From Salinicola socius (GTDB taxonomy: Bacteria; Pseudomonadota; Gammaproteobacteria; Pseudomonadales; Halomonadaceae), in contig NZ_MSDO01000023.1 in assembly GCF_001937195.1 (NCBI RefSeq), forward strand, positions 1-64,000: a stretch of 64,000 nt of DNA, given 5' to 3'. Shown one piece after another: positions 1 to 8,670 of the stretch. Both the position numbers and the translations under genes were made by a program. How positions within the stretch are numbered: the stretch's first letter is position 1; each line of letters begins with the position of its first letter. The notes under the pieces were generated by a model. That model made no database searches. It worked only from the letters and a program-made list of their open reading frames with translations, and had not been told where the DNA came from.

Positions 1-757
1 GCTCGACCTCACCCCGGCCAGGCAGCAGCTCGACAGCGCCTATCACCTCTCCGACAGCCTCAGCCAGAGTGCGGCGGACCACAACGCCGACGCCCTCGAC
101 AGCCGCGAGAACCTCAAGCAGGCCGGGGATGACGCCGACGACCGCTACGGCAACAGCGAGCAACTGACCAGCACCGATCAAACCAGTGCTAGCGATGCCA
201 CCGACAGCGGCGGCCGGGGCGAAGCGGCGCGGATGAAAGCCCCCTGGCTGCACATGGCCTCGCCGGCCGGCATCACCCTGAGCACGCCGGAGTCGACCCA
301 CCTGGCCCAGGGCCGCTCGCTGAGTATCTCCAGCGGCGAGGACGTCAATATCGCCACCGGCAAGAGCCTGGTCGCCTCGATCTCCGAGAAGCTCTCGCTA
401 TTCGTGCAGAAAGCCGGGATCAAGTTGTTCGCGGCGCGGGGCAAGGTCGAAGTACAGGCCCAGAGCGATGCGATGGAGTTGACCGCGCAGAAGGACGTCA
501 AGATTACCTCCACCGAAGGGCGGATCGAAATCAACGCCGCCAACGGCATCCTGCTGAACAGCGGTGGCGGCTATATCCGCATCGAAGGGGGCAATATCGA
601 CGTCCACGGCCCCGGCAAGATCGATATCAAGGGTGCCCAGCACAGCTTTGGCGGGCCGGCGAGCATGGATGCCGCCATGCCCGAGTTGCCGGAGGGGGCC
701 TGTGAGACCCAGTTCGCCGGGGATGACTCGGCGTCTGCCGGTGCCAGTGCGCTATAG
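1..757 (+). CDS. vgrG: Type VI secretion tip protein VgrG, C-terminal part
   Basis: The reading frame is open from base 2 to the TAG at 755-757, so the gene begins before the window. The visible 251 residues start with a polar, Ala/Asp/Ser-rich stretch, then from about base 233 show a run of short alternating beta repeats with frequent G-x-I/V patterns, as in the DUF2345 beta-helical tail that prolongs the VgrG spike. VgrG trimers sit on top of the Hcp tube and carry effectors into target cells. The genes just downstream (DUF4123 adaptor, MIX effector) are the expected cargo loader and cargo for this tip. What is seen is only the tail, so the core gp27/gp5 domains are inferred. Confidence 0.85.
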   Translation, partial: LDLTPARQQLDSAYHLSDSLSQSAADHNADALDSRENLKQAGDDADDRYGNSEQLTSTDQTSASDATDSGGRGEAARMKAPWLHMASPAGITLSTPESTHLAQGRSLSISSGEDVNIATGKSLVASISEKLSLFVQKAGIKLFAARGKVEVQAQSDAMELTAQKDVKITSTEGRIEINAANGILLNSGGGYIRIEGGNIDVHGPGKIDIKGAQHSFGGPASMDAAMPELPEGACETQFAGDDSASAGASAL

Positions 758-774
758 CGGGAGAAACCGACATC

Positions 775-1689
775 ATGGAGCGTCAGACAACGTCCCCAAC
801 GCAGTGTCATCCAGCCGCCCGGGTGGGTGCGCCCAAGCCGTTCGATCTCGACTGGCTACAGCCGGGCAGGCATCGCTATGCACTATTGAACCCGCTACAT
901 GTCGCGTCCAGCGATCGCGACGATCTGGATAGCCGGACGTTGCGAACGCCGAGCGTCAAGGTTCGCGATCCGCTGCTGCCCCAGTTGATCTGCCTGGAGG
1001 CGCTCTCGCCGACGCAGCGTGAGCATCTGGCCAAGCGGATCGAGCAGTATGCCAAGCGCGGTCGCGCTTTCCTGTCTGCCTTGCTGCAAAGTGAGGCGGA
1101 CACCGAAGAGGTGATCAGGCACTTCCGGTTCACGCTCGAACAGGCCCGCCCCGGCAGCCGAAGACGCTGGTGGCTGCGCTGCTATGATCCTCGAGTCTTT
1201 CGCCATCTCTGCTGGCTGCTCGAGACCGCGAGCATGGATCGCTTGCTGGGCCCCATCACCTGCTGGCGTTGGCCGGATCAATACGGCCAGTGGCATGCGC
1301 TCGAGCGCAACGAGGTGCCCGATCTGGCAATTCGTGTACCGCTGCTGTCTGCCTCGCAGTGGTCGTGTATCGACCGCATGGCCTCTCTCAACGCCGTCAT
1401 CGACCGGCTGGCCATGCTGAAGCCGGAGGCCGTGGCCTCATTCGATGCTTATCGGGCGTTGGACGTCCTGCTCGTCCAAGCGCAGCAAATCGGCCTTGCC
1501 GCTGCCGAGGATTGCGCGCTCTACGCCGAGCAAGCTGCACGTTTTCACCCCCATATTCACGATCACCCCGAGATGCGACGGCGACTCGATCAGTCGGTCG
1601 AGACGCAGGGTAGCTACATGCGCCGCTGTGAAGACCTTTCAGCTCAGTCGTTACTCGCCATGGCACGGGAACTGGAGACCATTACATGA
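775..1689 (+). CDS. DUF4123 T6SS effector adaptor (Tap/TEC-like)
   Basis: This 304-residue protein lies 17 bases after vgrG and overlaps the next gene by ATGA (1686-1689), so the three are translated as one unit. The middle part carries the DUF4123 pattern: a basic WWLRCYDPRV block followed by a Leu-rich helix and the GPITCWRWPD stretch near residues 160-170. DUF4123 proteins bind a cognate effector and load it onto the VgrG tail; they are not thought to be secreted. The neighbour arrangement VgrG-adaptor-effector is typical of this family. Which effector surface it binds cannot be told from sequence. The first 20 or so residues are poorly conserved-looking, so the exact start is uncertain. 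Confidence 0.8.
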   Translation: MERQTTSPTQCHPAARVGAPKPFDLDWLQPGRHRYALLNPLHVASSDRDDLDSRTLRTPSVKVRDPLLPQLICLEALSPTQREHLAKRIEQYAKRGRAFLSALLQSEADTEEVIRHFRFTLEQARPGSRRRWWLRCYDPRVFRHLCWLLETASMDRLLGPITCWRWPDQYGQWHALERNEVPDLAIRVPLLSASQWSCIDRMASLNAVIDRLAMLKPEAVASFDAYRALDVLLVQAQQIGLAAAEDCALYAEQAARFHPHIHDHPEMRRRLDQSVETQGSYMRRCEDLSAQSLLAMARELETIT

Positions 1690-4403
1690 GTGAATCCGAG
1701 GACGTACAGTCGATCGCCAACTGTCGCGTGTGCCAGCGCAGCGGGTTGCCGATTCTGCCGCTGCGCTATGCCGTCACGCGAACGGATGGGGGAGATCAGT
1801 CCGGGCATCCTCCTGGCCCCGAGATTAGTGGCGCTTTGCTCGATGAGAGCCTCACGGCAACGCCATTACCTGAAGGGCAACGCTATACGCTCAGGCTGCT
1901 GCGCGCGGGGTTTCTCTACGTGTTCAACGAGACGCGTGGCCGCTGGATCGGCCATGTCGTCACCGACAAGGGCTACCTGATCGAATATGTCGACGTTTCC
2001 CACGACGAAGTGGTGGCGATCGATCCCGATAGTCCGCAGCCCATCGATGGCCGCTTGCAGCCGCCTGCCGACGAGCAGGAGTTTGCCTGCGCCGCCAACC
2101 CCTCGCACGCCTATCCGGGGCGTTGCGTAATGGTTCCCGATGCCGACAAGGCCGATAACGTCTATCTCTCCTTTTCCGATGTGGCCTGGACCAAGCGGGT
2201 GTGGAAAGAGCACGCAACGAACGCGAACCAGCGGCGTGACAACATGCGTCGTGTCTCGCTCGGGGCATGGCGTGGTGGTAGCGAGGCCTACGCAGAGTCG
2301 CTGGAAAAATTGGGGGACATCGTCGCTGAGGCTGGGCGTGTCTGGACACCACCAGATCGGCATGGTGCTTCAAGTACATGGCGTCCTGGTGCCTCGGGAA
2401 CCTGGGGGCGTCAGGACGGACACGCTTTCGAGTTCAGCCCATTTCCGTTCCATGGCATGAAAGAGCAGGTCGAGGGACTCAAGCGGTGGGCAGACGAGCA
2501 GGCCGAACCGCTGGATATGACACCCATGCTGGTCGCGCTGGAAGACCCGGTGGGGATTTCGGCAGATCTCGCCAGCCTGACGGGCGTAAGGTTGAAGGAG
2601 AAGATGGCCGACCCTGAACAGGCCCGCCCTCTGGCGGTCTCCTCGGCCATCAATAACATCCGCCAAAGCATTCGCGAGGATGCTGAAAATCGCCAGATCT
2701 ACCGTACCGAGCGTGACGCTTATCAGACGGTCTACGGTGGCCCCGGCGCTGGTGGCCGGGCGTTGGCTGGCCTGCTGATCGATGGCTTTCAGGAGCGCCA
2801 GGAGGAGATGCTGGAGCGTTGGCGCAACCCCACACCAGCACAACTGGTCGCCGCCAAGGAGGATGCCTGGAGCGATTATACCGACAAGCTGGATATGTCT
2901 CGGCTTCAGTCCTGGGAAGCGGCGTGGCAGAGTGAGATGCGCGACTTCGACAAGAATCGCATTGCGCCCCTGGCGCGTGCTCATGTCAGTTGGATGCAGA
3001 GCGATCCACTCTATCATCAGATGAATGCGGTGCATGACGACCAAGATATCGAATCTGGCGCCGCATTCGTGGATGCCATGTTGATCTGTATTCAAGACAC
3101 GCAGGAGTACTCGCCCTGCGCGGAGCTATATCACCGCTGGCTATCTGCATCGAATCTCGATCAACGTAACCTGGCGTTGCGGGCGCTGGGCTACAACCAG
3201 AAAATCATACTGGAGCGGTGGGAAGGGCACGTCAGCGGCGGCTTACAGCCTGACTCCCTGCGCGGTTTACCATGGGATGGCTTGATCGGTGGCTATGAAA
3301 ACGCACTGCAGTCACTTCAGGATGGTAGCCAGAATGCCGTAGTCCGGCTGACGGCCGCTTTGGGCGGGCCTTTCGCTAAGGTAGCGGCCAAGGCAGTCGA
3401 TGGTGTCGTCGGCCCTGCGCTAGTCGGTATGGGCGTCATTGCACGTTCGCCTGTCATCCTGGCTGACGTGACGATGAGCAAGAAAGCCGCGATTGCGGAA
3501 CTGGTCTCTAGAATGGCGGCCATCAACCCTGAGATCGGCAATCTGGAAGACCTGAATCGTGCCATCGACATCCAGATGCGCAAGGCACGCATCTATGGTG
3601 TGCCGGTCGAAGGGACCGGAAGATTTCGCTACCTGATCCTGGCCAATCCCAAAGTCATCGAGGATTTTCCCGGCCTGAACGCTCAAGGTGGTGCAAGGCA
3701 ACTGGCGGAATCGGCAGTCCTGACCCAGGCAGATCGGCGCGCGATGACGCAGCTCAGGTGGCGGCAACTGCTGCCTACCGAGGCTGGGCTTGGCGTGGTC
3801 ACAGGTATTCTACAGGTTATGGCGCTGTTCAAACTGTCCGATGATCTGGACAGCAGCATGGCCTACGAGCGAGGCGAGAACCGGCGGCGCTTCTGGACGG
3901 GGACGGCTGGGCTGGTAGGTACAGTCGCGGAAACCGTAGGTAAATGGTCCGAGAGTGCTGTGAAGACGGGTAGTCGATACGCCTTACGTATGGAGAAGAC
4001 AATCGGCCTCTGGCTAAGGACAGGTGGGCGAGTGCTAGGAGTAGGCGCAGGTGTGGTAATGGCTGCGTGGGACAGTATTCGTGGTTGGCAGGAAGTGCAG
4101 GAAGGTAATGCGCTTGTCGGTGGGCTATTGTTCACCTCTGCTGGGTTTAGTGTCTTTGCAACCGGGGTGTTTGCTGGCTGGTTTGGAGCGACGATTTTTG
4201 GGGTTTCTGCTACAGGTATTGGAATTGTTTTAGTTGTTTTAATTGTAGTTATTGCAGTTGTGATTGAGATTTTTAAAGACGATAAGATACAGGATTGGAT
4301 GGAGCGTTGTTACTTTGGAAAATTTGATGTCTCTGAGCGCTATGGTGATTCAAAGCGAGAAATTGGCGAGCTGAAGACTGCGCTGAATAGTGTAGGAGGT
4401 TAA
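1686..4403 (+). CDS. T6SS effector, VasX/BTH_I2691-like, MIX motif, membrane-acting
   Basis: 905 residues. The N-terminus has a CRVC motif (13-16) and GLPILPLRYAV, and then LRAGFLYVF at 72-80, which fits the MIX consensus hRxGhhYhh used for T6SS targeting. A YLSFSDVAWT segment follows, as in VasX-type N-terminal regions. The middle is long and helical. The C-terminus (about 780-865) holds strongly hydrophobic stretches, including a run of I/V/L near 845-858, then a short charged tail. This layout matches colicin-like pore-forming T6SS toxins that dissipate the inner membrane potential of rivals. Translation is coupled to the adaptor by ATGA overlap. Base composition becomes AT-richer from about 4150 onward. 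Family assignment is fairly sure; the pore-forming activity is inferred. Confidence 0.8.
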   Translation: MSESEDVQSIANCRVCQRSGLPILPLRYAVTRTDGGDQSGHPPGPEISGALLDESLTATPLPEGQRYTLRLLRAGFLYVFNETRGRWIGHVVTDKGYLIEYVDVSHDEVVAIDPDSPQPIDGRLQPPADEQEFACAANPSHAYPGRCVMVPDADKADNVYLSFSDVAWTKRVWKEHATNANQRRDNMRRVSLGAWRGGSEAYAESLEKLGDIVAEAGRVWTPPDRHGASSTWRPGASGTWGRQDGHAFEFSPFPFHGMKEQVEGLKRWADEQAEPLDMTPMLVALEDPVGISADLASLTGVRLKEKMADPEQARPLAVSSAINNIRQSIREDAENRQIYRTERDAYQTVYGGPGAGGRALAGLLIDGFQERQEEMLERWRNPTPAQLVAAKEDAWSDYTDKLDMSRLQSWEAAWQSEMRDFDKNRIAPLARAHVSWMQSDPLYHQMNAVHDDQDIESGAAFVDAMLICIQDTQEYSPCAELYHRWLSASNLDQRNLALRALGYNQKIILERWEGHVSGGLQPDSLRGLPWDGLIGGYENALQSLQDGSQNAVVRLTAALGGPFAKVAAKAVDGVVGPALVGMGVIARSPVILADVTMSKKAAIAELVSRMAAINPEIGNLEDLNRAIDIQMRKARIYGVPVEGTGRFRYLILANPKVIEDFPGLNAQGGARQLAESAVLTQADRRAMTQLRWRQLLPTEAGLGVVTGILQVMALFKLSDDLDSSMAYERGENRRRFWTGTAGLVGTVAETVGKWSESAVKTGSRYALRMEKTIGLWLRTGGRVLGVGAGVVMAAWDSIRGWQEVQEGNALVGGLLFTSAGFSVFATGVFAGWFGATIFGVSATGIGIVLVVLIVVIAVVIEIFKDDKIQDWMERCYFGKFDVSERYGDSKREIGELKTALNSVGG

Positions 4404-4406
4404 GTT

Positions 4407-5456
4407 ATGGATTATTCTGGTCTCGGTAAGAGGAATCGGTTCTCCGTTGGTTATCGTCTAAGCGATGAGAAATCTTCTGCTCGCTATATTCAAGGTGAAT
4501 CTGTAAAAAGCATGCCGATGGATTTTTTTTCGGTCATAAAAGTCAATAGTAGTTATATTGAGCTGGTAGACCGCTGGTATCCAATTCGCGGGTTTTGGGC
4601 ATGGCTTTCAGTGATGCTGGGATGCGGTTCGCTATTGGTGTCTGGCGCGTTGCTATATGCGGTTTTTTTTCCAATAGGTGAACCGATGATTCCGGGGGTG
4701 GGAGCAAAAATATTTTTTTTATTTCTCTCCTTGATGTTCTTTTTAGTTGCTTGTTTTGGGGCATGGTACGCTTTCAAAGTTGAGTGTTTAGGATATACCC
4801 ATTATCCCATCCGCTTGAACAGGAAGACTCGAGAAGTTTATTTTTTCCGCCAAGACGGAACAGTGTTAACCGTGCCTTGGGAATCTCTTTCTTTGACGCT
4901 GGGTGAATCCAAGAATCCTCTAGTTGGAAAGACTTATGATCTGCGTGCTCGTGTTCTGGAGGAAGACGGTGAGACGGTTCGCGAATCGTTCTCTTTAGGC
5001 TATACATTTCCAGGTAAACCTGAGTCAATGGATAAATTTTGGGCTTTCTTGCAGCCTTATATGGAAGCCGAAGATGGTGTGGAACGCACGTGTCGAGAGT
5101 TAAGAAAGAGCCTTTTGATGCCAGTCGATGGTCGTCGAGAAGGATGGCGATGGAGTATTTTTCGGACTTTTGCTCCAGGGCTACATTACCCATGGACAAT
5201 GCTTCTGCTATGCATCCCATTAGGTTTGAATGCTGTGGGCCGTATGCTTGCAATGAGTACTTGCAAAATACCGCAATGGCCGGAAGAGGTGGAGCGAGCC
5301 AATCCAGAGGAGCCGGACGACCCTTACCGACTGACCTGGCGCGATAATGGCCCGCTGGGCTGGTGGGAGCTTTACTGGCCCCTTCTATGTACCGTTATTG
5401 GCGTGGGTTCTTTTATCGGGATTTTAGGCTGGGTGATTTCCGGCCTATGGCGATAA
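4407..5456 (+). CDS. DUF6708 multi-pass membrane protein, probable effector immunity (copy 1)
   Basis: 349 residues, starting 3 bases after the effector stop behind a strong AGGAGGT (4394-4400). Two hydrophobic helices lie at about 58-84 and 95-118, then comes a soluble part with YTHYPIRLNRKTREVYFF and DGTVLTVPWE, and hydrophobic segments return near 258-275 and 325-348. I recognise this as the DUF6708 family, which often follows VasX/BTH_I2691-type effectors. Location and membrane topology suggest it sits in the inner membrane and protects the producer from the pore-forming toxin. That role is inferred. The gene is AT-richer than the rest of the window, including poly-T runs at 4524-4531 and 4663-4670, which suggests recent transfer. 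A paralogue follows at 5760. Confidence 0.72.
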   Translation: MDYSGLGKRNRFSVGYRLSDEKSSARYIQGESVKSMPMDFFSVIKVNSSYIELVDRWYPIRGFWAWLSVMLGCGSLLVSGALLYAVFFPIGEPMIPGVGAKIFFLFLSLMFFLVACFGAWYAFKVECLGYTHYPIRLNRKTREVYFFRQDGTVLTVPWESLSLTLGESKNPLVGKTYDLRARVLEEDGETVRESFSLGYTFPGKPESMDKFWAFLQPYMEAEDGVERTCRELRKSLLMPVDGRREGWRWSIFRTFAPGLHYPWTMLLLCIPLGLNAVGRMLAMSTCKIPQWPEEVERANPEEPDDPYRLTWRDNGPLGWWELYWPLLCTVIGVGSFIGILGWVISGLWR

Positions 5457-5759
5457 TGATTGAACATTATTCGTCAACAGCCGTCGACCAGTGACGAGCT
5501 GGCAGTGTGGAAGCTCATAGCAACCTGCTATGAGCTTTGCTGATGCATTCTAACTGCTGTCCAGTGTCACGAAAATTCGTCTTGTATTTACTAAATGCGG
5601 CTCAGCTGAGTGGCAGGTTGCTTCACTGTCAGTGCCCCCACTTTCTGCGTGTTCAGATTTGCCCAATACTGATCGCATAAGGGTGTATGATCATTATTAT
5701 CCGAAGTCCGAGATGTGAGAGCGTGACTTGGAATGGTCAGGTGAACTAGGTGAATTAAG
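5457..5759 (+). other. Intergenic region between the two DUF6708 genes
   Basis: 303 bases without a convincing gene. It holds the hairpin at 5511-5537 and a moderately AT-rich stretch that could contain a promoter for the second copy; TATGAT near 5687 is a possible -10 box but no well-spaced -35 was found. Only a weak ribosome site precedes 5760. Confidence 0.5.
5511..5537 (+). terminator. Perfect 12-bp hairpin after the first DUF6708 gene
   Basis: AAGCTCATAGCA pairs perfectly with TGCTATGAGCTT across an ACC loop. Only two or three T residues follow, so it could be a weak or Rho-assisted terminator or an mRNA-stabilising structure at the end of the effector transcript. Confidence 0.45.
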
Positions 5760-6815
5760 ATGGATTATGCTGGGCTGGATTATCGGAATGTTCGCTTCCC
5801 TGTTGACCGAGCCTTGACAGAGGCTGAACGCGCTTCGCGTTACAATCAAGGGCAGCGGGGAAGGGCTACACCGATGGATTTTCTATCGGTTGCGAAGGTT
5901 AATTCAGAATATATAGATCTTGTTGACAGATGGTACCCAATAAAGGGTTTTAATGTGTGGTTGGGGGGGTGCGTCTTATTAATTTCCATAGGCATGCTAT
6001 TTGCAATATATGGAGGTGTTTTCTTTTCTGGTCGTACTGCCCCAGTGGAAGTGGTGGACTGGATTGGTATTGTTGGGCTGACGCCACTTTTTCTGTGCTT
6101 GGCATGGGCTGGTTGGTGGCTAATCCGCACCGAATGTGGGCGATACACTCATTACCCGATTCGCCTGAATCGCAAAAGCCGTCAAGTCTATTTTTTCCGC
6201 CAAAATGGTACGGTGTTGACAGCGCCATGGGAGTCATTGTTTCTGACATTGGGTGAATCGAAAAGCCCCTTGGCTGGAACGACTTATGACCTGCGTGCTC
6301 ACGTGCTCGACGATGATGGCGAAACGGTTCGCGAGTCTTTTTCGCTTGGTTACCCTTCCCCACTAGGTAATGCGCAGTCGATTGATAAATTTTGGGCCTT
6401 TCTGCAACCCTATATGGAAGCGGAAGATGGTGTGGAGAGAACCTGGCACCACCTCAAGGAAAATACGGGATATTTGGTGCCAGTCGATAATCGCAGGGAA
6501 GGCTGGCGCTGGAGCATTGCCCGTAGCTTTATGCTGGGAGCCCACTGGCCTTACCTTCAGCTTCTGTTTTCGCCCTTCCTTGGACTGAATGCACTAGGCC
6601 GTATGTTGGCAATGCGCACCAGCAAAATACCGCAATGGCCGGAAGAGGTGGAACGAGCCAATCCGGTGGAACCGGACGATCCTTACCGATTGACCTGGCG
6701 CGATAATGGCCCGCTGGGCTGGTGGGAGCTTTACTGGCCCCTGCTGTGTACTGTGATTGGCGTGGGGGCTTTCGTCGGTGCTCTTGGTTGGATCGTCTCC
6801 GGTTTATGGCGCTAG
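5760..6815 (+). CDS. DUF6708 multi-pass membrane protein, probable effector immunity (copy 2)
   Basis: 351 residues, a clear paralogue of the protein at 4407. The two share the opening MDY-GL, the YTHYPIRLNRK block, the GTVLT-PWESL segment, KFWAFLQPYMEAEDGVER and the last 70 residues almost unchanged (WPEEVERANP, DDPYRLTWRDNGPLGWWELYW), while the first transmembrane pair (about 60-120) has diverged. DNA identity is also high in the last 200 bases (5270-5456 against 6630-6815). Tandem duplicated immunity genes can give protection against related effector variants; that role is inferred. No second effector gene lies between them, so copy 2 may be an orphan acquired from another locus or a duplicate now diverging. 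Confidence 0.7.
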   Translation: MDYAGLDYRNVRFPVDRALTEAERASRYNQGQRGRATPMDFLSVAKVNSEYIDLVDRWYPIKGFNVWLGGCVLLISIGMLFAIYGGVFFSGRTAPVEVVDWIGIVGLTPLFLCLAWAGWWLIRTECGRYTHYPIRLNRKSRQVYFFRQNGTVLTAPWESLFLTLGESKSPLAGTTYDLRAHVLDDDGETVRESFSLGYPSPLGNAQSIDKFWAFLQPYMEAEDGVERTWHHLKENTGYLVPVDNRREGWRWSIARSFMLGAHWPYLQLLFSPFLGLNALGRMLAMRTSKIPQWPEEVERANPVEPDDPYRLTWRDNGPLGWWELYWPLLCTVIGVGAFVGALGWIVSGLWR

Positions 6816-7181
6816 TGGCCAGACTTCTCTGCTAGCAGAATCACTCATTGATTGGTCGTGGTTTGTAGGGTCTAGGGCGCCCTTGTTAGAGGGTTCTGCC
6901 TCAGGGGCTATCTTTGATATATCGAGCAGAGCGGTATGGTGGCCAGTGATGGCAGCTTCAGCGGGCGGGGCAAGATCCCCGCTATCTTATCCTGGGAAGA
7001 ATGATTGCTGATTATTCGTGGACGGTCTATCGCAACGAAGCTGCGTTCACCGGCCGGATCTACAACGGCGAGCAGCCCCAACTGGCACCGCCATGGCCTG
7101 CTTTTCGAGTACCGCGAAGGGATCGTCGGCGACGCCACTCCACCTCTGGCGCGAGTCGTATCCTGAGCGCTAGCGGTGTCC
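6816..7181. other. Intergenic region between T6SS module and LacI gene
   Basis: 366 bases. No complete gene is supported. Around 7001-7165 short frames in two registers look protein-like (one around YSWTVYRNEAAF, another around HGLLFEYREG), which could be a frameshifted remnant at the edge of the T6SS payload, but nothing was recognised. Confidence 0.4.
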
Positions 7182-8204
7182 TCAAACGCTCTCCCGCTCC
7201 ACCAGCCTCACCCCCAGATCCAGGCGCTTCTCCGCCTCCGGGAGTTCGCTGGCGAGACTGGCCAGCAGCAGCCGGGCGGTGTGCTGGCCGATCTCCCGGC
7301 GTGGCGGTTCGATGGTGGTGAGCGGGGGTACGGTGCTGGTGGTGAAGTCCAGGTTGCCGAAGCCGGCAAGGGCGATGCGGCCGGGAACGTCCCACGCCTG
7401 TCGCTGGCATTCGCACAGCACGCCGAGCGCCACCATGTCGTTGGAACAGGCAATGGCCTCGATCTCCGGATGATCCTGCATCAGCGCGTGAGTCAGCCGT
7501 CCGGTCTCCTCGGCGTGGCTGCGTCCGCTCAGCTCCCGCAGTTCGACCGTCCCGCCGGTGGCCTCCACCGTGTCCCGAAAGCCGTGGTAGCGATCCCGCG
7601 CACGCACGTCGCGCTGGAAGTTGGTGCTGACGAACGCCATCCGGCGGCGCCCCTGCCGCAGCATGTGCTCGGCCACCAGGCGGCCGCAGGCGTGGTGAGA
7701 GAAGCCCACCACCATGTCCAGCCCCGGCTGGCCGTAGTCCCACATCTCGACGATGGGCGTATCGTTGTTGGCCAGCACCGATAGCGACTTGCGGGTGTGC
7801 AGGAAGCCGGTCAGCACCAGGCCGACGGGGTTCCAGCTCAGAATCGAGCGAATCAGCTCCTCCTCCCGCGCATCGTCGAATTCGGTGTTGCCGATCAGCA
7901 GTTGATAACCGGCGCTTCGCAGATGGCGCTCGAGGGTTTCCAGCGTCTCCGAGAAGAACGAGTTGGTGATGGTGGGCACCAGCACGCCGATCACGTTGGA
8001 GCGCGACGACGCCAGCCCGCCGGCCATGGTGTTGGGCAGATAGCCCAGCCGGTCGATGGCCGCCTGGATCTTCTCGGCGCGCCCAGGGGAGACCTCGTCC
8101 GGACGACGCAGATAGAGTGACACCGTGCTCGGCGACACGTTTGCCAGTCTGGCGACTTCTCCCATGGTGACGCGCTGCGAACCGCGTCGTCGTCGTTTGG
8201 CCAA
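7182..8204 (-). CDS. LacI-family transcriptional regulator of the tct operon
   Basis: 340 residues from a TTG start at 8204, preceded by GAGGT at 9 bases. A longer open frame reaches 8354, but its extra part runs into a repeat element and has no family character. The N-terminus is a LacI helix-turn-helix (GEVARLANVSPSTVSLYLRR) with the hinge region RLGYLPN, followed by a periplasmic-binding-protein-like domain (VLVPTITNSFF, then SNDMVALGV and GFGNLDF). The arginine-rich start and SLYLR pattern resemble the GntR/gluconate subgroup. It is transcribed away from tctC, and two matching palindromes lie in the shared upstream region, so it most likely represses that operon and is released by a sugar-acid-like ligand. 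The ligand is unknown. Confidence 0.88.
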   Translation of the reverse strand: MAKRRRRGSQRVTMGEVARLANVSPSTVSLYLRRPDEVSPGRAEKIQAAIDRLGYLPNTMAGGLASSRSNVIGVLVPTITNSFFSETLETLERHLRSAGYQLLIGNTEFDDAREEELIRSILSWNPVGLVLTGFLHTRKSLSVLANNDTPIVEMWDYGQPGLDMVVGFSHHACGRLVAEHMLRQGRRRMAFVSTNFQRDVRARDRYHGFRDTVEATGGTVELRELSGRSHAEETGRLTHALMQDHPEIEAIACSNDMVALGVLCECQRQAWDVPGRIALAGFGNLDFTTSTVPPLTTIEPPRREIGQHTARLLLASLASELPEAEKRLDLGVRLVERESV

Positions 8205-8288
8205 GATTCCGTTACCTCGTTCCTGACCCCGCGCTCGGGTCAGATAAGCAGATGAAGTTTTTTTCGTTCCCCTTTGGGTCCCGCGCGC

Positions 8289-8433
8289 TAGGCACTGTCG
8301 GAAAACTGCCTGCGCTCGCCCATACGGCGTTAAAAATCGGCTCAAGATGCTCATTTACACCGCGTAAACTCCGCTCTTTCATCGATTTTTGCCTTGTCTA
8401 GCCTTCGCTCGTCGACTTTTCAGACAGCGCCTA
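8289..8433. mobile_element. 145-bp TA-flanked inverted-repeat element (MITE-like)
   Basis: The ends are imperfect inverted repeats, GGCACTGTCGGAAAACT on the left and a right end whose complement reads GGCGCTGTCTGAAAAGT. Both are flanked by TA within CTAG-like context, as expected for TA-targeting insertion. The interior (8323-8411) is a structured 89-bp core with nested pairing: AAAAATCG with CGATTTTT, and TTTAC with GTAAA. There is no coding capacity. A copy of the core alone lies at 33176-33264 and a pair of the ends alone at 41319-41365. Confidence 0.65.
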
Positions 8434-8545
8434 GTGTAACGGGTCTGGCGCGGCGCTTCGTGAGGGGAGAAGCACCGCGCTCGGACCGCGACCTGGGTCG
8501 GGGTCTACGACGAATGGACGATAACGACGCGTTGTTCGTGTCTAT

Positions 8546-8559
8546 TCGTAGCGCTACGA
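8546..8559. promoter_or_regulatory. LacI-type operator 1 upstream of tctC
   Basis: Perfect 14-bp palindrome TCGTAGCGCTACGA with a central CG-rich dyad typical of LacI-family sites. Its sequence recurs at 8642-8659. It probably covers the tctC promoter. Confidence 0.65.
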
Positions 8560-8641
8560 TTTTAGGCCATGTCGAGGAAGAATTCTCCTGAACGGGCTCG
8601 AAAGAGGCCAAATATCTGATGGCAGCGCTGGTTTCGCTTGT

Positions 8642-8659
8642 TTTCGCAGCGCTACGAAA
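8642..8659. promoter_or_regulatory. LacI-type operator 2 next to the tctC ribosome site
   Basis: TTTCGCAGCGCTACGAAA, an 18-bp dyad with one mismatched pair, shares AGCGCTACGA with operator 1. Centre-to-centre distance to operator 1 is 98 bp, compatible with looping. It ends just before the GGAG ribosome site of tctC. Confidence 0.65.
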
Positions 8660-8670
8660 TGGAGCCAACC

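Larger units (their letters stand above)
8205..8670. other. Divergent control region of lacI-type gene and tctC
   Basis: 466 bases without a gene. It contains the 145-bp inverted-repeat element (8289-8433) on the regulator side and two LacI-type palindromes (8546-8559 and 8642-8659) on the tctC side. Confidence 0.7.

Noticed and set aside
7001-7165. Possible remnant gene after the second DUF6708 gene
   Set aside because: Short protein-like segments occur in two frames, but no family was recognised and the evidence for a frameshift is too weak.
8205-8354. N-terminal extension of the LacI regulator
   Set aside because: The extra 50 codons run into the inverted-repeat element and carry no domain; a TTG with a good GAGGT site lies at 8204.
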